A stretch of 64,000 bases of DNA from positions 124,001 to 188,000 of the forward strand of contig OZ025698.1 of assembly GCA_964019335.1 (NCBI GenBank). The letters are read 5' to 3'. Under the pieces are notes generated by a model. The model was not told the DNA's origin, made no database searches, and saw nothing but the letters and a program-made list of their open reading frames with translations. A program made the position numbers and the translations under genes. Source of the stretch: Diplonema japonicum (taxonomy: Eukaryota > Euglenozoa > Diplonemea > Diplonemida > Diplonemidae). Below are positions 57,022-64,000 of the stretch, in pieces (positions within the stretch are counted from its first letter, which is position 1; the number at the start of each line of letters is the position of its first letter).

Positions 57022-57768
57022 CTATGCGGCGATGACCTTAGGAATGTCTTGTGAGGCGGCCAGCTTTCTGCTGAGGTGGAAGAGAGACGTGCAGGCAAGC
57101 ACAAAGTTGACAACCAGGAGGTTGTAGTTCACAGGCGTGATGACCAAGGAGTAACGCGACCAGATGAGGCCTGTGGAAGCAAGAGCCAGCTGTTGCGAGG
57201 TGGAGATCTTATCGACGGGTCTGTCGATATCGGCGATGTTCGAGGCGGAGAGCAGCCACTTGGTAGTGGGCGCCCAGAAGAAGATCGTGAACGGCCCAGC
57301 AGGGTGGTTCAGGAAGGATGTGACGCTTGCCGGCAGGGACGACGCTGCGATCTTGTTCTGCAGTGTGGGTGCCACCTTCATCCCGACAGCCGCCCCAGCG
57401 CACCCCACAGCCGCCATTGCCATGTCCTTCTGTGTGATGTTAATCGCTTCCCCGCGCTCTTGCTTGTACTTGTATGCCCTGCACAGCTGCGTGATTTGCG
57501 CCATTTCATTGAACGCATGGCACGACAGCAGCAGGTAGTTCCTTGGCTGGACCGCCCACGCGAACCTCATGAACAGCCCGCTGTACACACACATGGTCAT
57601 CGTCATCGGCACGCTGATCATCTCCGGCCCATAGTTCAACCCGTCCCACACAGCACTCCCGACAAGAGCCCAGTTCGCAAGCGGGCCCCAGAAGTGGGTG
57701 GTCTTCCACCCGTGCTCAGGGTGGTGGATGGCCTCCCAGACGACACGCGCGTTCCTTCTCCATGCCAT
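57022..57768 (-). CDS. Mitochondrial pyruvate carrier: MPC1-MPC2 fusion
   Basis: 248 codons; ATG chosen at 57768 (MAWRRNARVVWEA), just after a CACAG that could accept the SL. First domain (residues about 20-100) is MPC1-like: THFWGPLANWALVGSAVWDG, FMRFAWAVQPRNYLLLSCHA, FNEMAQITQLCRAY. A linker of about 50 residues with a hydrophobic Gly/Ala segment (AMAAVGCAGAAVGMKVAP) follows. The second domain (from about 154) is MPC2-like: NHPAGPFTIFFWAPTTKWLL, RPVDKISTSQQLALASTGLI, WSRYSLVITPVNYNLLVVNF. MPC1 and MPC2 form an obligate heterodimer importing pyruvate across the inner mitochondrial membrane; here both are in one chain. The frame is unbroken and both domains keep key motifs. Confidence 0.92.
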   Translation of the reverse strand: MAWRRNARVVWEAIHHPEHGWKTTHFWGPLANWALVGSAVWDGLNYGPEMISVPMTMTMCVYSGLFMRFAWAVQPRNYLLLSCHAFNEMAQITQLCRAYKYKQERGEAINITQKDMAMAAVGCAGAAVGMKVAPTLQNKIAASSLPASVTSFLNHPAGPFTIFFWAPTTKWLLSASNIADIDRPVDKISTSQQLALASTGLIWSRYSLVITPVNYNLLVVNFVLACTSLFHLSRKLAASQDIPKVIAA

Positions 57769-57868
57769 GTTTATACCTGTGCGCAAAAATAAATATGAGT
57801 TCGTCCGGAAAGAAATGTCAACAAATCACCTTCCTGTGCCACGGAAAAAACCCGGGAAGTTTCTGAGT

Positions 57869-58175
57869 AAAAAAGTGGTCCGACTCCATATTGTGCAGAC
57901 TGGCCGTCTAAGCTTATCACCATATAGGTCACACTGCACTGTTGTACATCCTGAGCCACTGTGGGATGGCAGGGAACAAAGCAGCCGACAGACTGGCAGC
58001 AGCAGGTGTGAAGGAGCAGAGGCAGCCGGTGAGCAAAGAACAGGCTCCAGAAATGTGCCACAGACAAGATCGATGTAGCGCTTGACAAGCAGACGGCCCA
58101 AGGAAGCTCCCAAGACAAACTTGAGTAGGAGAACGGAAGTCTAAAAAGAACTATTAAAAAAAAAAAAAAAAAAAA
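57869..58175 (+). pseudogene. 5'-truncated LINE relic with RNase H C-terminus and poly(A)
   Basis: The plus strand encodes YILSHCGMAGNKAADRLAAA, the RNase H Ser-His-Cys-Gly…Asn-x-x-Ala-Asp block of LINE ORF2, then runs to a stop at 58086 and a 21-A tail at 58154-58175. It lies between the MPC and axonemal-protein genes, opposite to their direction. The only LINE remnant in this otherwise clean stretch. Confidence 0.7.
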
Positions 58176-58264
58176 TGTTAGAAGAAAATATGCTATTAAC
58201 ACGGACTCAAGGCTCTCTATCCTCTTGCATTGTACAATACTCCTTTTTCGTTTCAGCTTGTCTA

Positions 58265-58774
58265 TCAGCGGTGTCTCTGTGGGTTCCTCTGCACGAAGTC
58301 AGCAGTCGCATCGTGGAACTCGCCCTTAGTCGACTTGTAGTGGTTGGCTTCGGGGTCGTTCTCGATGGACCACTGCGCTTTCTTCTTCGAGAGGAGTGTG
58401 TTCTGTGGGTTGACCTCATTCTTGGGGCCTGTGAAGGCCATGCTTGTGGTGGTTGCAAAGTCGGTTTGCGTGAGGTCAGCACCGTGGCCGAAGAGAAGGT
58501 GTCGTGAGGTTTCGTGCTGTGAAACGGGTTCCGCCTTGTCAACGGGTGCCTTGCTGTGGTTCTGGTATGACGCTCTGCTCACTGTCAGGCAGTCCAGCTT
58601 CACCTTCTGCGGCTGCTGGCTGTACGCCACCCTGTCCTCCACCCAGTTCCCCTGCAGCACACCTACGTGGTACTCATTCTGGTGACTGCTTGGCCCGACC
58701 TGGTCAGTCTTTAGGTTGCGTTGCGACGGGTGTAAGTACGGCACGTTTGACATGGTGGCCTGCGGTGGGGGCAT
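58265..58774 (-). CDS. Candidate axonemal microtubule-associated protein (CFAP107-like pattern)
   Basis: 169 codons from ATG at 58774 (MPPPQATMSNVPYLHPSQRN), right after a CTAG acceptor-like site. No membrane or catalytic motifs. The short block YHVGVLQGNWVEDRVAY resembles the GNWxEER signature of CFAP107 (C1orf158), a microtubule inner protein, and the C-terminal IENDPEANHYKSTKGEFHD has the Tyr-x-Ser-Thr style common in ciliary microtubule binders. Assignment rests on short patterns and could be wrong. A flagellar role fits a euglenozoan. Confidence 0.4.
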   Translation of the reverse strand: MPPPQATMSNVPYLHPSQRNLKTDQVGPSSHQNEYHVGVLQGNWVEDRVAYSQQPQKVKLDCLTVSRASYQNHSKAPVDKAEPVSQHETSRHLLFGHGADLTQTDFATTTSMAFTGPKNEVNPQNTLLSKKKAQWSIENDPEANHYKSTKGEFHDATADFVQRNPQRHR

Positions 58775-58996
58775 ACTAGCGGACACAGAGTAGAAAAAAA
58801 TAAAAACAAAGAAATTTTTAAGTGGGGTGGGTGAAATATAAGGGGGGGGGGAAAAAAATCGGAAAACAACAAAAGAAAGTTGGGAAAGAAAAGAAGGATG
58901 CACAGAAGGAAACTATAAAAACTACACAGGAGGAATGTTGTTACATTAACCTATAAAAAAATAAAACACTCTTATCTTGTCTTTTTTCTGCTCTTT

Positions 58997-59058
<62 letters not shown>

Positions 59059-59177
59059 GGCATTGGCTGGCAGGAAAGTGTAAAGGGAAGAGAAAAAAAG
59101 AGTGCACGTTCAGGGAGCAACACCTACTACTCTGCTGGTTCATGCTGCGACTTTTTTTTTTTTTTTTCGTGTTCCCG

Positions 59178-59208
<31 letters not shown>

Positions 59209-59306
59209 TATATATATTCCCTCTGAATTTTGACCGTTATTTTTCCCCTCGTTCTTTCTCCCCCTCCCTTTTCTTTTTGATACTTCTCCTCTAATATTGT
59301 TGGTCC

Positions 59307-59342
<36 letters not shown>

Positions 59343-59471
59343 CTCCCTCAGGTGGGACTAAGCAATCACTTATTCATGCAGTTGATGAGAATGCAAAGGG
59401 AGGGGGCTTTAATAATGAAGAAACGGGGGGTGAAAGCTAACGCAACGTGACAAACTGGCGCGTGCGAGCAA

Positions 59472-59520
<49 letters not shown>

Positions 59521-60662
59521 AGGATATATGAAAGGAATGAACAATGCACCGCAGGCATCTGGCACGGCAACCTAGTGCCACAGGCCATATTCTAGATCTT
59601 GAGACACTGCGCCACCTTGTAGCCACAAAGGGCGGGCCAAGCTGCAACTGATGTTTTTTTTTTCTTCTTTTTTTTTCCATGATTTGGTTCTCCCTTGTTC
59701 CAGTCGGCCAATACTAGATCCAACGGCCTAAGGTCCTGTTATTTCGACAATGGGCTTAGATGACTGCGGTCTATGAACAAGGAAAAAGAAGGAAGAAAAA
59801 AGAAAAAGAAAGGGGAAAGGAAATAAAAGAAAAAGAAAAAAAAAACAAGATGTGGGGAGGAACAGGAGGCCAGACTCATTGCATTTTGTTGATTTTTTTT
59901 TTAAGAGCAAAAAAATGACTACATTTCTTTTTTTCTTTTGACATGGTTTTTTTTTTTTTTTTTTTTCCCCTTCTTTTCTCTCTCTTTTTTTTTGTTAGGA
60001 TATTCTTTGTTGGAACGGGAAAAAAAAACGAAAAAAAGGGGGAGAGGCTTAACAATATTATTGTCGAGACTAAAAACTAGTTGATGGCAGCGTAATGAGC
60101 TATTTTATTAGGTAAAATTCCGCTCGTGCGCACAAACAAATGGAGCGCCAAACTAGTTTTTTTGAGGGGGGTGATGCTGAGTTTTTGTTTTCAAAGTTTT
60201 AAAAAAAAAAAAAAAAAAAACTCTCTCATTCCCCTTCCTTTTCGCAAGATGGTTGTTTCTTAGAGGCCAGAATTATATAATAAGTAAACAAAAAAAGTCC
60301 CTTGAAAGGGAGCACTGCAACCGGCGCTTCATAGTCTACCAAAAAGCTAGCATCGGATAGGCCAAGTAAGCAAGGGCCGTTTAGAGGATGGGGGAAAGAA
60401 AGAGGAACGAACACCATTTTTGTAACCCGTGGCTGTTGCGTGACAGAGGGAAGGGAATGGAATGGCGAGAAGCTCATCACAGCGGCGCGAAGCGAGCTTC
60501 CCTTTCTCGCCTCGAGGGGTGGGGTACAACACAACTTCATTGTGGATTCTCTCTCTTTTTTTTTTTCCCTCTTACTTCAAACCAACCACTGGAAGATTTG
60601 AAACTCTTTCGAAACGCGTTTGCGGGGGGGTTTTTTTTTGCTGACTTTTTTTTTACGCAGAA
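58775..60662. other. Long low-complexity intergenic region
   Basis: Contains (GT)n plus poly(G) at 59000-59060, T-runs at 59153-59205 and 59311-59340, A44 at 59474-59517 and several further homopolymers. No coding or RNA feature recognised. Pyrimidine tracts on the minus strand may serve mRNA processing. Confidence 0.5.
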
Positions 60663-62777
60663 TCAGTTCATCATCCTGTCCATGAAAGAAGCATCCGGCT
60701 CAGAGTGACAATCATTGTGGCCAGGTGTGCCCCACGGTGAGACTGTGCCCTCCGGGGGGTTGAATGCCTGTGCTGTCATGGGGGGGTTCAGAAGGTGGAA
60801 CATCCCAGGAGATATCGCGGGTGACGCATGAGGCGTGGTTTCCGTCTGAGCAGAGGGTGAAGGTGGTGCCACAGGTCTGGGGATCCCCTCAGGGGCCTTA
60901 ATCCTTCGCTTAATACCCTTCTTCCCCAACCCGAGCCCGAGCCCAAGTGGCAGTGGCGCTGCCGCCGCTGGAGCAGGAGCAGGAACTGGCTCACGTGTGG
61001 CCAGCATGAGATCGTCATCGTCACCGTTGCCCACATCCACGTCGACCATGTTGAGGAACGTGTGTTCGGGTGTGCGCATCTCCACACCTACTGTGTTCCG
61101 TTCCTTCTCTTTCACCGGTTCCCTCTCCTTCTCCTTCTCCTTCTCCTTCTCCTTCTCCTTCTCCCGCTCTTGTTCCACTTCTGGTTCCTTCTCCTTCGCA
61201 GTGATGTCTGTCATCAGTGTGTTCATCCTGAAGCACATAGCAGCACGTGGCACACCTGCTGTCTTTTCTGCGAAGCACAACTTCAATTTCATCCCACCTG
61301 GCACCACAACACCGTTCGCCCTGATGACTGCGAGCACACCGTGGTCAAGGCTGGCGAACTCCACGAGACGCTTGTCTGGTGTTTCATGGTACGTGGTGGC
61401 GACGGGTGTCACGCCGACAAGACTAGCCAGTATCGCACTCAGGTCACTACTCGCAACAGAATGAGGGACGTCCCACACGCACACAAACTTGCTTGGGTAG
61501 GCCTTCCCCGACTCTGCACAGGTAGGAGGCGGCACCATGTTGGGGTCATCTTCAGACACCATGCGCTTCTGCAGATCCTCAGAGGCGCCGTTCCAATGTG
61601 TGGCGTTCGGCTGCCGAGATATCTTCGCATCCCACGTCCTTCCTTTGTACTCCAACCCGTGCAAGTGTTTGATGGCGTTCCCACAGTCCTCAGGGGTGTT
61701 GTACTGCACGACAGCGCACCCCCTGTACTTGTACAGCATCTTCACAGCCTTCACCCTGCCATACAACCCGCACAATGACCACAGCTGCTCAGCTACGACA
61801 GAGTCGTCAGCTGGAAGCCCCGAGATGTGCATGCACATGCCCACCTGGCCAGGCTTTACGTTGCTGAACGGCGGCACCCTGCCCTTATATGCTGGCTCCT
61901 GTCGCGGCACCAGCCACCCTTCGCCCCACCTGTGCTGCCCCCAGATAAGGTCGCTTAGCACTGACCGGCTGTTCATGTTGCTCAGGTGGAAGAGTTGTTT
62001 CCATTCGTTGTCTGCCAGCTGCTTGTTTCTAGTCATGGCGCCAGTCGAACTCAACAAGGTGGTGATAATCTTGTTCGCTTCTGTATAATCTCTGTTCCTG
62101 CCGTCTTGGTTCCTGAACGTCAGCTGTGCTAGTTTTGAGGGCACGATGGCCAGGAAGCACAGGTTAGTGGCTGGGTTCACGGGGGATGGGAGGTACTTGC
62201 CGTTAAGGTAAAGCATCGTTGCCTCGGCACCCGCAGGGGTCTCGAACTGTACCACAATCTGGTTTTTGGAATCTTTGGTGAAGGAAGAGATCTTCTCGAC
62301 CTTGGCGATCTGTGTGAAGACCCAGAAGAGCTCGTCGATGGCTACCTTCTGTGTCAGCTCCTTGAGCACAACGAGAAGGAGCCGGGAGTTGGTGTAGATG
62401 GGTGCCTGCGGTTGGGTGATGCGGCCCTTGTTCTGGGCACGGATTTCAGGCTTGTCAGAGTACACAAGGTTGAGGGGGTGGATGCCATTGGCCCTCTTCA
62501 GAACGATGCTAGGGGGGTCGAACACGAACTGGGCCATGACGGTTCGCGCAGCCCAGATGTCGGCAAACTGCACGAATCCAAGCATCCTGTCATGCAGCAC
62601 AAGGGCTTTTACACACTTCGTGTTCATCTTCGCCCCAATCACAATGCCACTGCCATTTCTAGGCTCATAAATGAAGGACTCTGCCCACAACGACAACTCC
62701 TGTTCTGTGGTGCCCTGCGGCAGGGAACGCACCATGATCACGGGGCTTGCACCATCAGCTTGCGGAGTCCATCTCAT
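60663..62777 (-). CDS. PTB/hnRNP L-like RNA-binding protein with four RRMs
   Basis: 704 codons, single exon. RRM1 (about 10-105): VIMVRSLPQGTTEQELSLWA, LGFVQFADIWAARTVM. RRM2 (131-230) carries the clearest family mark: LLLVVLKELTQKVAIDELFW, VEKISSFTKDSKNQIVVQFE, ending SKLAQLTFRNQDGRNRDYT, as in polypyrimidine-tract-binding proteins. RRM3 (about 315-400): GMCMHISGLPADDS, GCAVVQYNTPEDCGNAIKHL. RRM4 (about 432-515): FVCVWDVPHSVASSDLSAIL. The C-terminus has a (KE)n repeat and a Pro-rich tail. PTB homologues in kinetoplastids regulate trans-splicing and mRNA stability; a similar role is inferred. Confidence 0.85.
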   Translation of the reverse strand: MRWTPQADGASPVIMVRSLPQGTTEQELSLWAESFIYEPRNGSGIVIGAKMNTKCVKALVLHDRMLGFVQFADIWAARTVMAQFVFDPPSIVLKRANGIHPLNLVYSDKPEIRAQNKGRITQPQAPIYTNSRLLLVVLKELTQKVAIDELFWVFTQIAKVEKISSFTKDSKNQIVVQFETPAGAEATMLYLNGKYLPSPVNPATNLCFLAIVPSKLAQLTFRNQDGRNRDYTEANKIITTLLSSTGAMTRNKQLADNEWKQLFHLSNMNSRSVLSDLIWGQHRWGEGWLVPRQEPAYKGRVPPFSNVKPGQVGMCMHISGLPADDSVVAEQLWSLCGLYGRVKAVKMLYKYRGCAVVQYNTPEDCGNAIKHLHGLEYKGRTWDAKISRQPNATHWNGASEDLQKRMVSEDDPNMVPPPTCAESGKAYPSKFVCVWDVPHSVASSDLSAILASLVGVTPVATTYHETPDKRLVEFASLDHGVLAVIRANGVVVPGGMKLKLCFAEKTAGVPRAAMCFRMNTLMTDITAKEKEPEVEQEREKEKEKEKEKEKEREPVKEKERNTVGVEMRTPEHTFLNMVDVDVGNGDDDDLMLATREPVPAPAPAAAAPLPLGLGLGLGKKGIKRRIKAPEGIPRPVAPPSPSAQTETTPHASPAISPGMFHLLNPPMTAQAFNPPEGTVSPWGTPGHNDCHSEPDASFMDRMMN

Positions 62778-63298
62778 TGTATACTGTTGTGAGTGAAGGT
62801 GAAGTCGTTTGGATACGTGGAAAGAGAAACGAGAAAAGAAAAAGAGGGGGGGGGGGGGATGACGAAATATGTAACAAAAAGGGAACGAGCCTAATAAAGA
62901 AAAAAAGAGAGGGTGTAGAGAGGAGAATTATTTTCTTTTTTTTTTAAAAAAGAACAATTCCCTTTCCCTTTGTGCCCCCTCCCTCCTCCTACCCTTTATG
63001 TAGCCTTAATGAACACTTGCGACTTATGATAATCCTTTTACACTCGTCCGAGAAAAGGAACAGGAAAAAAGAAAACTTATTGAGAAAAATAAAAAAATGG
63101 CAAAATAAAAATAACAAAAGAGAGGAGGCAACGAGGGGACTGGGGGGCAAATGATAAAGACAAATAATAAATAAAATAAAATAAAGCTGTTACTGACTAG
63201 GCTACAGGTTTTGGCTACCGGCTGCGGGTTTTGAAAAGGGAAACTCGCTTCACGTCATCTAGAACTTTCCACCCTGTGGTGTGTCACTAGATTGTAAG
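62778..63298. other. Intergenic low-complexity region
   Basis: A/G-rich plus strand (polypyrimidine on the coding strand) upstream of the PTB-like gene; no gene seen. Confidence 0.4.
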
Positions 63299-64000
63299 TC
63301 ATACCTTCTTGCCACCCTTTCCACCCTTCTTACCGCCCTTACCCTTGCCCTTGCCCTTGCCATCGCCCTTCTTTCCGCCCTTCTCACCCTTGAAGCCGCC
63401 CTTCTTACCACCCTTCTCACCCTTGAAGCCACCCTTCTTGCCGCCCTTGTCACCCTTGAAACCACCCTTCTTGCCGCCCTTGTCACCCTTACCACCCTTT
63501 TTGCCGCCCTTGCCCTTGCCCTTACCCTTACCAGCAGCAGGTGCGTTCTTCTGGACACCCGACGTAGGGGGGTCTGATACTTCCATGGCAATGGGCTTGC
63601 CGTCGTTAGCGGCAGTGCCCTTCTTTGCCTTCTCACCCTGTAGTTGTGTGCTGTGTTGTTACCACCCTGTGTATACCTCTTCGGCAAACTGCATGGCGGC
63701 GTCGGCTGCCTCCTGGTTTACGAAGGTGATCCACCCGTACCCGAGGAAGGACTTGTCGGACTTGGACAACCCCCACAGGACTTGAGAGATGTTCTCCTTC
63801 CCGAAGAGCGTCTCGCTCTTCACATCGTCGAAGTCGTCGGAGAGGTTCGACAGCTTCAGCGACACGGTCGCCGCTGCCTCCTCATCCTCATCCTCGTCGT
63901 CCTCCTCCTCATCCCCCTCCTCATCTTCTTCATCTTCATCATCATCATCCTCACCTTCCTGCTCGGCAGCCTTGGGAGCTCCCTCAACGGGCTCTTCATC
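63299..64000 (-). CDS. Acidic RRM protein with KGG-repeat tail (partial, cut by right edge)
   Basis: Two visible exons: 63677 to beyond 64000 and 63299-63637. The upstream part is a run of Asp/Glu (63850-63960), then an RRM-like segment (SLKLSNLSDDFDDVKSETLF … GYGWITFVNQEAADAAMQFA). A 39-nt intron (63638-63676, GTATAC…CTACAG, phase 0) joins …FAEE to GEKAKKGTAANDG. The C-terminus is a repeat of GGKKGGFKGDK/EK units and GKGKGKGG. Acidic tract, RRM and Gly/Lys-rich tail recall nucleolin-like nucleolar proteins; rRNA processing is a guess. The start lies outside the window. Confidence 0.75.
63638..63676 (-). other. 39-nt cis-spliced intron in the RRM/KGG gene
   Basis: GTATAC donor, ACTACAG acceptor, phase 0; without splicing the frame stops after VYTGW. 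Confidence 0.85.

Noticed and set aside
59000-59062. (GT)n/poly(G) tract as telomeric or regulatory element
   Set aside because: Simple sequence without the TTAGGG unit; similar homopolymers are scattered through all intergenic regions.
63299-63310. Further intron starting GTATGA at the end of the RRM/KGG gene
   Set aside because: The frame already ends naturally (GGKKV-stop) and no downstream exon with acceptor is evident before the PTB-like gene region.
1-64000. Trypanosomatid origin
   Set aside because: The SL 3' half fits, but at least five short cis introns in ordinary genes and the SL 5' half fit a diplonemid better. Species remains unproven from this window.

Overview
This window looks like nuclear DNA of a euglenozoan, most likely a diplonemid rather than a trypanosomatid. 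Four retrotransposon 5' ends carry all or part of a 38-nt sequence ending CAGTTTCTGTACTTTATTG, the conserved 3' half of the euglenozoan spliced leader (SL). From memory, its 5' half fits the diplonemid version. The ordinary genes also contain very short cis introns (32-68 nt, GT-AG, some with an ACTAAC-like branch site), which are rare in kinetoplastids. Standard stop codons, nuclear tRNA genes, eL41, uS15, SEC13 and an MPC gene confirm a nuclear eukaryotic chromosome.

Bases 1-28350 are a transposon graveyard. From the left: a non-LTR element cut by the window edge (LINE-C); fragments of LINE-B and of (ATT)n-tailed repeats; an unrecognised ORF; an RT relic; a piece of LSU rRNA fused to a LINE-E ORF1; a hAT transposase relic; one host-like gene (DUF6940 type); a degenerate LINE-D copy; a LINE-E/LINE-B chimera; a truncated LINE-D; and a 5'-truncated LINE-F between 167-bp direct repeats.

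Bases 28357-45066 are the most striking part. Three tRNA genes (Gly-CCC plus strand; Gln-CTG and Leu-CAG minus strand) were probably once neighbours. Four non-LTR elements, all with poly(A) facing the 5' end of tRNA-Gln, now sit between Gln and Leu: full-length LINE-A, near-full-length LINE-B, truncated LINE-A and truncated LINE-B. Five copies of the same 8-bp site (GGAAATCG on the minus strand) separate and bound them, as expected if the site is regenerated as a target duplication and reused. An (ATT)n-tailed element ends just upstream of tRNA-Gly. The LINEs share an unusual coding plan: ORF1 and ORF2 lie in one frame separated by a single UGA (LINE-A, -B, -D), and an NPGP (2A-like) motif sits at the start of the endonuclease. 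This suggests readthrough or reinitiation followed by ribosome skipping.

Bases 45300-64000 are ordinary, mostly minus-strand gene space: a histidine phosphatase, SEC13, a small two-helix membrane protein (plus strand), six copies of the 25-codon ribosomal protein eL41 interleaved with two duplicated snoRNA blocks (C/D box and single-hairpin H/ACA-like RNAs), uS15, an EF-hand light chain, a retinol-saturase-like oxidoreductase, a natural MPC1-MPC2 fusion, a candidate axonemal protein, a PTB-like four-RRM protein and an acidic RRM/KGG-repeat protein cut by the right edge.
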